From the NCBI GenBank assembly GCA_051000395.1, contig JBPCOI010000061.1:1-64000 (forward strand): DNA of 64,000 bases. The letters run 5' to 3'. Source of the stretch: JBPCOI01 sp051000395 (GTDB lineage: Bacteria > Actinomycetota > Actinomycetes > Mycobacteriales > Jatrophihabitantaceae). Below the pieces are notes generated by a model. The model was not told the origin of the DNA. It made no database searches and saw nothing but the letters and a program-made list of their open reading frames with translations. Each line of letters starts with the position of its first letter. The stretch's first letter is position 1. Positions 43,811-52,013 of this stretch are shown here, piece by piece. A program made the translations under genes and the position numbers.

Positions 43811-46162
43811 ATGATCAGCGGTGTGCAGGCTCGGGTGCGCTTCACGATCTCCGGCGTGGTGCAGGGGGTGGGCTTCCGGCCGTTCGTGCATCGGCTGGCG
43901 AGCGAGTTGGGGCTCAGCGGCTTCGTCGGCAACGACGCGCTGGCCGTCTTCGCCGAGGTGCAGGGCGACGCGGGTCAGCTCGGCGAGTTCGAGCGTCGCC
44001 TGCCGGAGGAGGCGCCCCCGATGGCGCTCATCACCTCGGTCAAGACCGAGGACGTCCCCATGGTGCCCGAGTCCGGCTTCGTGATCGTGGCGAGCGGCGG
44101 CGGGGCCGGTGCCCGCACCCTGGTCTCGCCCGATGTCGCGACGTGTGAGAACTGCCTGACCGAGCTGTTCGACCCGCTCGGGCGCCGTTACCGCCACCCG
44201 TTCATCACGTGTACGGACTGTGGGCCGCGGTTCACGATCATCCGCGACCTGCCCTACGACCGTCCGGCCACGACCATGGCTGCCTTCGCGATGTGCGCGG
44301 CGTGCGCCGTGGAGTACGGCGACCCGACCGACCGCCGCTTCCACGCGCAACCCGTCGCCTGCCCGGACTGCGGGCCGGTACTGAGCTTCGAGACGGACGG
44401 CTCAGGTCCCGCCGTCGGAGACGCCGCCCTCGTGGGCGCCCAGCGGGCGCTCGACGCCGGCGCGATCGTCGCGGTGAAGGGGACGGGCGGCTACCACCTC
44501 GCCTGCCGCTGCGACGACGCCGATGCGGTCGCGCGGCTGCGCGAGCGCAAGTCCCGCGACCAGAAGCCGTTCGCGCTGCTCGCGCGGGATCTGGCCACCG
44601 CGCGCCGCCTCGCGCACATCGACGCGGACGAGCAGGCGGTGCTCACCGGCAGGGCGCGTCCGATCGTGCTGCTGCGACGGCGCGAGGGCGCGCCGGTCGC
44701 CGGCAACGTCGCTCCTGGCAACCCGCTGCTCGGAGTGATGCTGCCCTACACGCCGGTGCACCACCTGCTGCTCGCGCCGGTGCCGGGTTCGGGCATCACG
44801 GCACCGGACGTGCTGATCATGACGAGCGCCAACGTCAGTGACGAGCCGCTGTGCTTCGACGACGCCGACGCGCGGACGCGCCTGCCGCGGCTGGCCGACG
44901 CCGTCCTCGGCCACGACCGACCGATCCACGTGCCCTGCGACGACAGCGTCGTGCGCGTCCTCGACGGGCACGAGCTACCGATCCGGCGCGGGCGCGGCTA
45001 CGCGCCGCTACCTGTGCCGCTGGGCCGCCGTCTGCCCGCCACCCTCGCCGTCGGCGCGGAGCTGAAGAACACCTGCTGCCTCATCGACGGCGAGAACGCG
45101 TTCTGCTCGGCGCACATCGGCGACATGGGCAACCTCGACACCACCCGCGCCTTCGAGCGGGCCGTCGAGCAGCTGAGCACGCTGCACCGCCTGCAGCCGC
45201 AGGTGATCGCCGCCGACCGTCACCCCGGCTACCTGAGCCGCACGTGGGCCGAGCGCCATACCGGCGAGTCCGGAGAGCCCGAGCTGCGCCTCGTGCAGCA
45301 TCATCACGCGCATGTCGTCTCGCTGCTCGCCGAGCACGCGCGAATCGGCGAGTCGATCGTCGGCGTCGCCTTCGACGGAACCGGCTACGGCGACGACGCA
45401 TCGGTCTGGGGCGGTGAGATCCTGCTGCTGGGCACGGACTCCAGCCGTTACGCCCGCGCGGGCCACCTGCTGCCGGTGCGCCTCGCCGGTGGCGACGCGG
45501 CGGTGCGCAACCCGTGCCGGATGGCACTCGCCTACCTCGCCGCCGCCGGCGTCGAGTGGGACGAGGACCTGCCGCCGGTCGCTGAATGCACGCCTGCCGA
45601 GCGCGCCGCGGCTCGGGCCCAGCTGCGTTCGGAGGCGTCCACAGTGCGCTGCACCAGCATGGGCCGGCTGTTCGACGCGGTCGCGTCGCTGCTCGGCGTG
45701 CGGCACCGAATCGGCTACGAGGCACAGGCCGCGATCGAGCTCGAGATCTTGGCGGCGGGCTGCACCGGCGGCCAGCAGGACGGTATCCGCTTCGAGATCA
45801 CCGACGACAAGATCATGGATTACCGACCGGTGATCCGCGCGCTGGTGGACGGGATTCGCGCTGGTGCCAAGCCGCAAGATCAGGCGTACGGTTTTCACAT
45901 CGCGGTTGCTCAGGCAGTGGCCGACTGTGCAGATCGGATCGGCCGAGATGCCGGCGTCCGATCAGTGGGGTTGACCGGAGGCGTCTTCCAGAACGTCCTG
46001 CTAGTCCAGGCCTGCCGGGAGCGGCTCGAGGACAGGGGTTTGGACGTGCTCACACATCGGCTGGTCCCGCCCAACGATGGCGGGCTCGCGCTCGGTCAGG
46101 CGGTGGTCGCCGCCCTTGCGGCGTCCGGTGACGCCGCGGCGGCCGACCAGGTCGCCGGTTAA
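43811..46162 (+). CDS. hypF: Hydrogenase maturation carbamoyltransferase HypF
   Basis: Makes thiocarbamate on HypE from carbamoyl phosphate, the source of the CN ligands. The 783-residue protein has, in order: an acylphosphatase domain (ISGVVQGVGFRPFVHRLA), two zinc-finger segments (CENCLTEL...CTDCGPRFTI and CAACAVEY...CPDCGP), a YrdC-like domain (VAVKGTGGYHLACRCDDADAV...KPFALL), and a Kae1-like domain with LVQHHHAHVVSLLAEH, VGVAFDGTGYGDD and LTGGVFQNVLL. Start ATG at 43811. It heads the hydrogenase locus and is the first gene of the operon running to 51638. Confidence 0.96.
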   Translation: MISGVQARVRFTISGVVQGVGFRPFVHRLASELGLSGFVGNDALAVFAEVQGDAGQLGEFERRLPEEAPPMALITSVKTEDVPMVPESGFVIVASGGGAGARTLVSPDVATCENCLTELFDPLGRRYRHPFITCTDCGPRFTIIRDLPYDRPATTMAAFAMCAACAVEYGDPTDRRFHAQPVACPDCGPVLSFETDGSGPAVGDAALVGAQRALDAGAIVAVKGTGGYHLACRCDDADAVARLRERKSRDQKPFALLARDLATARRLAHIDADEQAVLTGRARPIVLLRRREGAPVAGNVAPGNPLLGVMLPYTPVHHLLLAPVPGSGITAPDVLIMTSANVSDEPLCFDDADARTRLPRLADAVLGHDRPIHVPCDDSVVRVLDGHELPIRRGRGYAPLPVPLGRRLPATLAVGAELKNTCCLIDGENAFCSAHIGDMGNLDTTRAFERAVEQLSTLHRLQPQVIAADRHPGYLSRTWAERHTGESGEPELRLVQHHHAHVVSLLAEHARIGESIVGVAFDGTGYGDDASVWGGEILLLGTDSSRYARAGHLLPVRLAGGDAAVRNPCRMALAYLAAAGVEWDEDLPPVAECTPAERAAARAQLRSEASTVRCTSMGRLFDAVASLLGVRHRIGYEAQAAIELEILAAGCTGGQQDGIRFEITDDKIMDYRPVIRALVDGIRAGAKPQDQAYGFHIAVAQAVADCADRIGRDAGVRSVGLTGGVFQNVLLVQACRERLEDRGLDVLTHRLVPPNDGGLALGQAVVAALAASGDAAAADQVAG

Positions 46163-46172
46163 GGAGGCGGTC

Positions 46173-46223
46173 ATGAGTCGTGCGATTCCCGCAACAGGCT
46201 GCATCGACGGGAGCAGGCCGTGA
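46173..46223 (+). CDS. 16-residue leader-like ORF coupled to the SIS-HypC gene
   Basis: ATG at 46173 with a strong AAGGAGG site at 46161-46167 gives MSRAIPATGCIDGSRP. Its stop (46221-46223) overlaps the GTG start of the next gene in a GTGA junction. The SIS-HypC gene has no good ribosome site of its own, so the short ORF may couple its translation to hypF. A peptide function (one Cys) is possible but unproved. Confidence 0.5.
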   Translation: MSRAIPATGCIDGSRP

Positions 46224-46972
46224 CCGCGCAGGCCGCGCCGGAGCTGGACGTCACCGCCGGCATCACTCCCGACATCCTCGATCACGGCTTGGCCGGTGAT
46301 CTTGCCGATGCGTCGCTGTCGCTGGCTCGTCGCTTCCATGCCGGCGCGACCATGTGGTGCTTCGCGCCGCAGTGGGAGCCGCATGCCCATCACATGGCCG
46401 TCGAGTTCGTCCATCCCGTCATCGTCGGCAAGCGGGCGCTGCCGGCGTTCGCGCTGACCGCGCCGGCCGTCGTGTCCCAGGCGCGGGTGTCGGTTCGTCC
46501 CGGCGACATCGTGATCGCCGTGGCCGCGGCCGACGACGCGGCGGTGCTCGACCTGATGCGGCGCACGCCGGCGTGGGGCGCGCTCAGCGTGTGGATCGGG
46601 TCGGGCGCCCGTCCCGTCGGCGGCGCGGCCGATCACGTGCTGTGGATCGACGATCCGAACCCGCTGGCGCCGGCGACCGGCCGCTTCGTGCTCATGTACC
46701 ACCTGCTGTGGGAGCTCACCCACGTCTGCTTCGAGCACCCGGGACTGCTGGCGCAGCCCGCGGCGTGCACGGAGGAGGTCTGCATCACCTGCAGCGACGA
46801 GGGCCGTCCCGCCGAGGTGATCGTGCCGCCGTCCGGTTCGTTCGGGACGGCGCTCGTGCGTACGGCCACCGGCGAGGAGCAGATCGACACCACGCTCGTC
46901 GGCGACGTGCGTCCCGGCGATCTCGTGCTCGTGCACGCGGGCGTGGCGCTGACCAGGGTGGGCGCGCCATGA
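46220..46972 (+). CDS. SIS-domain protein fused to a HypC-like domain
   Basis: A 250-residue protein. Residues about 20-170 form a sugar-isomerase-like (SIS) fold (GDLADASLSLARRFHAGATMWCFA, RVSVRPGDIVIAVAAADDAAVLDLMRR, ALSVWIGSG). From about residue 186 it changes to a HypC-type beta-barrel: VCITCSDEGRPAEVIVPP...ALVRTATGEEQIDTTLVGDVRPGDLVLVHAGVALTRV. HypC normally carries its essential Cys at residue 2; here the equivalent Cys188 is internal. It sits inside the hyp operon, with overlaps on both sides. It could tie carbohydrate-phosphate binding to Fe(CN)2CO assembly (inference); no function is known to me. Confidence 0.8.
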   Translation: MTAQAAPELDVTAGITPDILDHGLAGDLADASLSLARRFHAGATMWCFAPQWEPHAHHMAVEFVHPVIVGKRALPAFALTAPAVVSQARVSVRPGDIVIAVAAADDAAVLDLMRRTPAWGALSVWIGSGARPVGGAADHVLWIDDPNPLAPATGRFVLMYHLLWELTHVCFEHPGLLAQPAACTEEVCITCSDEGRPAEVIVPPSGSFGTALVRTATGEEQIDTTLVGDVRPGDLVLVHAGVALTRVGAP

Positions 46973-47646
46973 CCGAGAGCACCGGTTTCCTCTACCCGTT
47001 CATCGACGCCGAGGAGCACGACTCCGTGGCGCTGCTGCGCGACCTGGCCGCGTCCGCACGCGACAAGGCGCGCGAGAGTTCCGCGCTGCAGCGCTCGACG
47101 CTGCAGCAGTGCGCGCCGATGATCGCCGAAGCCGGCGCCCAGCTGGCCGAACGCTTCGCCGGCGGCGGACGGATGTACGTGTTCGGCAACGGCGGCAGCT
47201 CCACCGACGCCGCCACGTTCGCCGCGCTGTTCGCCCAGCCCCCGCCCGCCCCCATCGCCGCGCGCCCGCTGCCGGCGCTGAACCTCGCCGCCGACCAGGC
47301 GGTGGTCACCGCGCTGGGCAACGACGTCGGCTTCGAGCTGGTCTTCTCGCGACAGATCATCGCGCATGCCAGCAGCCGTGACGTCGCGGTGGCGATGTCG
47401 ACGAGCGGGAACTCCGCCGACTTGATGAGCGCGCTGCGCGAGGCGCACCGCCGGGGCCTGCTGACGATCGGCTTCGCCGGCTACAGCGGCGGCGAGATGG
47501 CCGAATCCGACGCCGTCGACCACTGCTTCGTGGTGCGCGCGCAGAGCATCCATCGCATCCAGGAGAGCCAGGCGCTCGTGGGCTACCAGCTCTGGGCGAC
47601 GACCCAGCGTTGCCTCGCGGCGCGCACCGCAGGAGGCGCGGCATGA
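46969..47646 (+). CDS. SIS-domain (phosphoheptose isomerase-like) protein of the hydrogenase locus
   Basis: A 225-residue SIS protein: AGGGRMYVFGNGGSSTDAATFAALFAQ is the phosphate-binding loop (GNGGS), ALNLAADQAVVTALGNDVGFELVFSRQIIAHA, VAVAMSTSGNSADLMSALREAHRRGLLTIGFAG (STSGNS), and HRIQESQALVGYQLW, as in GmhA (sedoheptulose 7-phosphate isomerase). Such genes recur in actinobacterial Hhy clusters. No heptose pathway is next to it, so a role in hydrogenase maturation is suspected. ATGA overlaps on both sides. Confidence 0.85.
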   Translation: MTESTGFLYPFIDAEEHDSVALLRDLAASARDKARESSALQRSTLQQCAPMIAEAGAQLAERFAGGGRMYVFGNGGSSTDAATFAALFAQPPPAPIAARPLPALNLAADQAVVTALGNDVGFELVFSRQIIAHASSRDVAVAMSTSGNSADLMSALREAHRRGLLTIGFAGYSGGEMAESDAVDHCFVVRAQSIHRIQESQALVGYQLWATTQRCLAARTAGGAA

Positions 47647-48746
47647 CGTCCGAGCAGCTCAGCCCCCCGACGCTCTCGCGCGAGGACCGCGTCCTGGAAC
47701 GCATCCAGAACTTCCGCAAGCGCCGCCCGCGCCTGATCGACGAGGTGGTGACGCTCGCGCACGGCGCTGGCGGCAAGTCCTCCGCCGCCCTCGTCGACGC
47801 CGTGTTCCTCGAGGCGTTTCGCAACCCGCAGCTCGAACAGCTCGGCGACGGCGCCGTGCTCGCGTTGCCCTCGGGAGAGCGGCTCGCGTTCAGCACCGAC
47901 TCGTTCGTCGTGTCGCCCCGGCGCTTTCCCGGCGGCTCGATCGGGCAGCTGGCCGTGCACGGCACGGTGAACGACCTGGCGGTGAGCGGCGCGAAACCGC
48001 AGTGGCTCTCGGCCGCGTTCGTGATCGCGGAGGGTTTCGCGATCGCCGAGCTGCGCGAGATCGTCGCCGACATGGCCGCCGCGGCGCGCGAGGCTGGCGT
48101 CGCGCTGGTCACCGGCGACACGAAAGTCGTGCCGAAGGGCGCTGCGGACGGCCTGTACATCACCACGTCCGGCCTCGGCGTCATCCCGGCTGGACGCGAA
48201 CTGTCGGCAGCGCGAGTCCGGCCGGGAGACCGGGTCGTGCTGTCCGGCACGCTGGGTGATCACGGCATGTCGGTGATGATGGCGCGCGGCGACCTGGCGA
48301 TCGAGGCGGAGATCGAGTCCGACACCGCACCGGTGCACGAGATGGTCGAGGCACTGCTCGCCGCCGCGCCGGCCACCCGATGGATGCGCGACCCGACGCG
48401 TGGCGGCCTCGGCACGGTGTGCAACGAGCTCGCCCAGGACTGCGGGATGGCGGTCATCCTCGACGAGCTGCTGCTGCCGGTCGCCCCGATGGTGCAGGGC
48501 GCCTGCGACATGCTCGGCATCGACCCGATCTACGTCGCGAACGAGGGCAAGTTCGTCGCTGTCGTCGCGCCGGAGGAAGCCGAGGCGGCGGTCGCCGCAC
48601 TGCGCACGCACGAGCGGGGCCGCCAGGCGGCGGTGATCGGTGAGATCGTCGCCGAGCCCGAAGGCATCGTCGCCCTGCGCACTCCCTTCGGCGGCAGCCG
48701 CATCGTCGACATGCTCGTCGGCGACCCGCTGCCGCGCATCTGCTGA
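47643..48746 (+). CDS. hypE: Hydrogenase maturation protein HypE
   Basis: Dehydrates the S-carboxamide on its terminal Cys to thiocyanate and passes CN to iron. The 367-residue PurM-like protein has LAHGAGGKSSAALVDAVF, FSTDSFVVSPRRFPGGSIGQLAVHGTVNDLAVSGA, TRWMRDPTRGGLGTVCNELA, and ends in IVDMLVGDPLPRIC, where the final Cys is the carrier residue. ATG at 47643 overlaps the SIS gene stop. Confidence 0.96.
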   Translation: MTSEQLSPPTLSREDRVLERIQNFRKRRPRLIDEVVTLAHGAGGKSSAALVDAVFLEAFRNPQLEQLGDGAVLALPSGERLAFSTDSFVVSPRRFPGGSIGQLAVHGTVNDLAVSGAKPQWLSAAFVIAEGFAIAELREIVADMAAAAREAGVALVTGDTKVVPKGAADGLYITTSGLGVIPAGRELSAARVRPGDRVVLSGTLGDHGMSVMMARGDLAIEAEIESDTAPVHEMVEALLAAAPATRWMRDPTRGGLGTVCNELAQDCGMAVILDELLLPVAPMVQGACDMLGIDPIYVANEGKFVAVVAPEEAEAAVAALRTHERGRQAAVIGEIVAEPEGIVALRTPFGGSRIVDMLVGDPLPRIC

Positions 48747-48777
48747 TACCCGCGCACCACGTCGAGAGGAACGCCTC

Positions 48778-49059
48778 ATGTGTCTCGGAATCCCCGGTCA
48801 GGTGGTCGACATCGTCGACGCGGACGGCCATCTGGCCAAGGTCGACGTGAACGGCGTCCAGCGCACGATCTCCGTGCGCCTGCTGGCGGCACAGGGACTG
48901 GTGCCCGGTGACTGGGTACTGGTGCACGTCGGCTTCGCGATGGCCAAGATCGACCAGCGTGAGGCGGACCTGACCCTCGACGCCATGCGGAAGATGGGCC
49001 AGTCGTACTACGACGAACTCGCCGCGTTCGACTCCACCTCGATCGTGCAGGAGGTCTGA
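48778..49059 (+). CDS. hypC: Hydrogenase maturation chaperone HypC (first copy)
   Basis: A 93-residue chaperone. It begins MCLGIPGQVVDIVDADGHLAKVDVNGVQRTISVRLLA, with the essential Cys2, and has VPGDWVLVHVGFAMAKIDQREADLTLDAMRKM. It binds the Fe(CN)2CO unit with HypD and delivers it to the large subunit. The ribosome site is AGAGGAACGCC. It overlaps hypD (TGATG), its partner. Confidence 0.95.
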   Translation: MCLGIPGQVVDIVDADGHLAKVDVNGVQRTISVRLLAAQGLVPGDWVLVHVGFAMAKIDQREADLTLDAMRKMGQSYYDELAAFDSTSIVQEV

Positions 49060-50192
49060 TGAAGTTCGTCGACGAGTTCCGCGACCCCGCGGCGGCACGC
49101 GCGTTGGTGTCCTCGATCAAGGACCTGGCCCGTGACGACGAGTTCAAGTTCATGGAGGTGTGCGGCGGCCACACCCACACCATCTACCGGCACGGCATCG
49201 AGCACGTGCTGCCGCCGAACATCGAGCTGGTGCACGGCCCGGGCTGCCCGGTCTGCGTCATCCCGATGGGACGCGTGGACGATGCGATGTGGCTGGCCGA
49301 GAAGCCCGGCGTCATCTTCACCTCCTTCGGCGACATGATGCGGGTGCCGGGCAGCCGGGGCAGCCTGCTCGAGGCCAAGGCGCGTGGCGCCGACGTGCGC
49401 TTCGTCTATTCGCCGTTGGACGCGCTGCGCGTCGCCGTCGACAACCCGGACAAGCAGGTCGTCTACTTCGCCGTCGGGTTCGAGACGACGGCGCCGTCCA
49501 CCGCGGTGACCCTCGTGCGCGCGAAGGAACTCGGCGTCACGAACTTCACGGTGTTCTGCAACCACGTCACGATCGTCCCGCCGATCAAGGCGATCCTCGA
49601 CTCGCCCGACCTGCGGCTCAACGGCTTCCTCGGCCCGGGACACGTGTCGACGGTTGTCGGCAACCGGCCGTACCGCTTCGTGCCCGAGGTCTACGGCAAG
49701 CCGATCGTGGTGGCCGGTTTCGAGCCGCTGGACATCCTCGCTTCGGTGCACATGCTGCTCGCGCAGATCCGCGAGGGCCGCTGCGAGGTGGAGAACCAGT
49801 ACAGCCGGGTGGTGCAGGACGAGGGCAACCCGCAGGCGATCGCGCTGCTCGCCGAGGTCTTCGAGCTGCGCCCGCACTTCGAGTGGCGCGGGCTTGGGTT
49901 CATCTCGCAGAGCGCGCTGAAGCTCAACGCGGACTACGCCGACTTCGACGCCGAACTGCGCTACGAGATGCCGGGGATCCGGGTCGCCGACCCGAAGGCG
50001 TGCCAGTGCGGCGAGGTGCTCAAGGGCGTCATCAAACCCTGGGAATGCAAGGTGTTCGGTACCGCGTGCACGCCCGAGACGCCGATCGGCACCTGCATGG
50101 TCTCGCCCGAGGGCGCGTGCGCTGCCTACTACAACTTCGGCCGGCTGCACCGCGAAACCGCCTTGCTCGTCGGGAACTCCTCGCCTCGATGA
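49059..50192 (+). CDS. hypD: Hydrogenase maturation protein HypD
   Basis: Scaffold [4Fe-4S] protein on which Fe(CN)2CO is assembled. The 377-residue protein has FMEVCGGHTHTIYRHGIEHVLPPNIELVHGPGCPVCVIP (catalytic Cys pairs), FAVGFETTAPSTA, VSTVVGNRPYRF, and the C-terminal cluster motifs ACQCGEVLKGVIKPWECKVFGTACTPETPIGTCMVSPEGACAAYY. Length and motifs are complete. ATG overlaps the hypC stop. Confidence 0.96.
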   Translation: MKFVDEFRDPAAARALVSSIKDLARDDEFKFMEVCGGHTHTIYRHGIEHVLPPNIELVHGPGCPVCVIPMGRVDDAMWLAEKPGVIFTSFGDMMRVPGSRGSLLEAKARGADVRFVYSPLDALRVAVDNPDKQVVYFAVGFETTAPSTAVTLVRAKELGVTNFTVFCNHVTIVPPIKAILDSPDLRLNGFLGPGHVSTVVGNRPYRFVPEVYGKPIVVAGFEPLDILASVHMLLAQIREGRCEVENQYSRVVQDEGNPQAIALLAEVFELRPHFEWRGLGFISQSALKLNADYADFDAELRYEMPGIRVADPKACQCGEVLKGVIKPWECKVFGTACTPETPIGTCMVSPEGACAAYYNFGRLHRETALLVGNSSPR

Positions 50193-50950
50193 GCCGGGAG
50201 GGCGATCAGCTCTTCGCGCGCTACGCGTATGCCCCGAACGAACTGGGCTACTGCGGCCCCGCCGAGACGGCGGCGCTGTTCGAGCTGGGGGTGAGCGGGC
50301 AGGCCGACGTGGACGTCGCCGCGATCGCGTCGCGATTCTCCGGGGCGTGGCCCTATCTCACGCTGCTCGCCGAGCTGGCCGGCATCGCCGACCCGCTCGA
50401 CACGCGAGTGGGGCGTGCGTACTGGACGGGGGGCGCGTTACTGCGCGCCGTCGACCGCGACACGTTCGGCCGCAAGCTGCTCGAACTCATCGGCTCGCAG
50501 GCCGGGCACTACTGGGGCCACCTCGGCGCGGACCTGCTCCCCGAGGCGACGCCGACCCACGGTTTCCACGTGTTCGGCGTCTATCCGTGGTCGCGGCTGC
50601 TGATCGGCCCCGCGCCCGAGCAGCCGTTGCACGTGCTGGACAGCTGCCGTGTGCGCTGGGGCCAGGTCGTCGCGCTCGACGGCGAGCACGTGCGGGTGCG
50701 GTCGCGGCGGCTGACCTGGGACGGCTGCCAGCTCGGGCTCGCGGCGCCGGCGGAGGAGCGGGTCCGCCTCGCCGTGGACGGCCGCAGCTTCGTCGCCGAG
50801 CCCGCGCCCGGCGACTGGCTGGCCCTGCATTGGGACTGGGTCTGCGAGCAGCTGCCGGCGGCCGACCTGGCCGAGCTGCAGCGTTGGACGGGCTGGCAGC
50901 TGCGGGCGACGAACGCGCGGCTGCGGCGGGAGCGGGAGGACGCGCGGTGA
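50189..50950 (+). CDS. Hydrogenase-locus protein of unknown function (DUF6390-like)
   Basis: A 253-residue soluble protein overlapping the hypD stop (ATGA). It starts with ARYAYAPNELGYCGPAETAALFELG, has a mainly helical N-terminal half (AGAWPYLTLLAELAGI, GRAYWTGGALLRAVDRDTFGRKLLELIG), then HGFHVFGVYPWSRLLIGPAPEQPLHVLDSCRVRWGQV, and a C-terminal beta-rich part ending WLALHWDWVCEQLPAADLAELQRWTGWQLRATNARLR. I recognise the type from actinobacterial hyp clusters; the DUF number is from memory. Possibly it binds or protects an assembly intermediate. Confidence 0.68.
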   Translation: MSREGDQLFARYAYAPNELGYCGPAETAALFELGVSGQADVDVAAIASRFSGAWPYLTLLAELAGIADPLDTRVGRAYWTGGALLRAVDRDTFGRKLLELIGSQAGHYWGHLGADLLPEATPTHGFHVFGVYPWSRLLIGPAPEQPLHVLDSCRVRWGQVVALDGEHVRVRSRRLTWDGCQLGLAAPAEERVRLAVDGRSFVAEPAPGDWLALHWDWVCEQLPAADLAELQRWTGWQLRATNARLRREREDAR

Positions 50951-51228
50951 AGTTCCTGGTGCTGTGGCGGATGGAGCTCTCGCTGCTCTCGCGCGAGATG
51001 GCGCAGGCCGTGGGCCGGATGGCCGACTACGGCAACGCGCTCGAGGCGGACGGCAGCGTGATCGCGCGCTACCACGTGGTCGGCGCGCACGGCGGGGCAT
51101 GGATCTACGCCGTCGATTCACACGAACAGTTCGAAAGGCTGCTGGCACGTGCGCCGGTCTTCAACTTCGCCCGCTACGACGTGTACCCGCTCGCCGAGAT
51201 GACGACCCCGACCCGGGAGGCTCCGTGA
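50947..51228 (+). CDS. Small ferredoxin-like-fold protein in the hyp operon
   Basis: A 93-residue protein with a muconolactone isomerase/ABM-like outline: KFLVLWRMELSLLSREMAQAVGRMADYGNALEADGSVIARYHVVGAHGGAWIYAVDSHEQFERLLARAPVFNFARYDVYPL. A strand-helix-strand pattern repeated twice fits a dimeric alpha-beta barrel. GTG start overlaps the previous gene's stop, and its own stop overlaps the next gene's GTG. Function unknown; it may bind a small molecule. Confidence 0.65.
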   Translation: MKFLVLWRMELSLLSREMAQAVGRMADYGNALEADGSVIARYHVVGAHGGAWIYAVDSHEQFERLLARAPVFNFARYDVYPLAEMTTPTREAP

Positions 51229-51638
51229 CCCTGTCGAGCAGCTGTGACATCGCCGGCCGCCACGTGCTGATCGCGCAACGGCTGCGGCAGCGCCGCGACG
51301 ACCTCGGCCTGACGCAGAAGCAGATCGTCACGCGGCTGGCCCGCTGCGGGTTGCGCACCACCAATCGGGCGCTGTCCTCGCTGGAGCACGGCGCTGGGCT
51401 CGATGTGGGCAAGCTGCCGGAACTCGCGGCAGCTCTGGACTGCACCGTCACCTACCTCGTCGGGCTCACCGATGACCCGCACCGCTGGGCGCCGGACGCG
51501 ACCCCGGACGCCCGGCCCGCGGCCCGTCCGGTCGAGGCGTCGCGCTCGCTGCCGTCGCCCGTGGATTCCGCGTCGCTGATCCTCGGCTCGGACGTGCCGC
51601 AGCGGCGGCTCACCCGCGACCCGTTGCAGGGGGCGTGA
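51225..51638 (+). CDS. Helix-turn-helix (XRE-like) regulator at the end of the hyp operon
   Basis: A 137-residue protein with an N-terminal XRE-type HTH: IAQRLRQRRDDLGLTQKQIVTRLARCGLRTTNRALSSLEHGAGLDVGKLPELAAALDCTVTYLVGLTDDP, followed by a disordered Pro- and Ala-rich tail. It is the last gene before the hairpin and only about 300 bases from the inverted repeats upstream of hhyS, so it is the obvious candidate to bind them (inference). GTG start overlaps the previous gene. Confidence 0.82.
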   Translation: MTLSSSCDIAGRHVLIAQRLRQRRDDLGLTQKQIVTRLARCGLRTTNRALSSLEHGAGLDVGKLPELAAALDCTVTYLVGLTDDPHRWAPDATPDARPAARPVEASRSLPSPVDSASLILGSDVPQRRLTRDPLQGA

Positions 51639-51662
51639 TCAACCCGCGCGTGGGTTGATCAC
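51635..51662. terminator. Bidirectional hairpin containing both stop codons
   Basis: An 11-base perfect stem (51635-51645 pairs with 51652-51662, arms GTGATCAACCC and GGGTTGATCAC) with a six-base loop. The stop TGA of the HTH gene (51636-51638) and the stop of the convergent HypC-like gene (51639-51641) are both in the left arm. It lacks a U run, as often in actinobacteria. It should end transcription from both directions. Confidence 0.78.
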
Positions 51663-51896
51663 GGCCGGCCGCACGTCGCTTGGCGCATCGGCGAACACGC
51701 GCAGCGCCGCACTGGCTTGCTCGGCGGTCATCCGTTCCAGGGCGTAACCGCTGTGGATCAACAGGTACTGACCGGGCTCGCACGCGCCGGCAAGCAGGCT
51801 GAGATCGATCTCGCGCAGGACACCGGCCACGTCGACGGTGGCCGCGGCGCCGCCGGCCGCAATCTCGACGATGCGTCCCGGCAGACCTAGGCACAT
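51639..51896 (-). CDS. HypC-like protein, divergent from hhyS
   Basis: An 85-residue HypC-family protein. It begins MCLGLPGRIVEIAAGGAAATVDVAGVLREIDLSLLAGACEPGQYLLIHSGYALERMTAEQASAALRVFADAP, with Cys2 in place. It is transcribed from the same intergenic region as hhyS but away from it. The start and end fit: ATG at 51896 and a stop next to the convergent HTH gene. It is the third of four HypC-domain genes in this locus. Confidence 0.9.
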   Translation of the reverse strand: MCLGLPGRIVEIAAGGAAATVDVAGVLREIDLSLLAGACEPGQYLLIHSGYALERMTAEQASAALRVFADAPSDVRPAVINPRAG

Positions 51897-51933
51897 GTCG
51901 CGGACGCTACCCCCGCGACGGGCCGCCGGGTGC

Positions 51934-51971
51934 GGACTCCGGTCCGGACGGAGTCCGGGATTCCCGGACTC
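51934..51971. promoter_or_regulatory. Nested inverted repeats between the HypC-like gene and hhyS
   Basis: A perfect 21-base palindrome at 51951-51971 (arms GAGTCCGGGA and TCCCGGACTC around one T) overlaps another repeat whose arms GGACTCC (51934-51940) and GGAGTCC (51950-51956) flank the palindrome GTCCGGAC. A further GAGTCCCGG at 52019 lies in the hhyS promoter spacer. Regularly placed half-sites suggest an operator array for one regulator controlling both directions. A hairpin or terminator is a less likely reading. Confidence 0.6.
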
Positions 51972-52013
51972 GCGAAACGGAAGATTCTGGGTTTTGCCGA
52001 TCTCGACACGATC

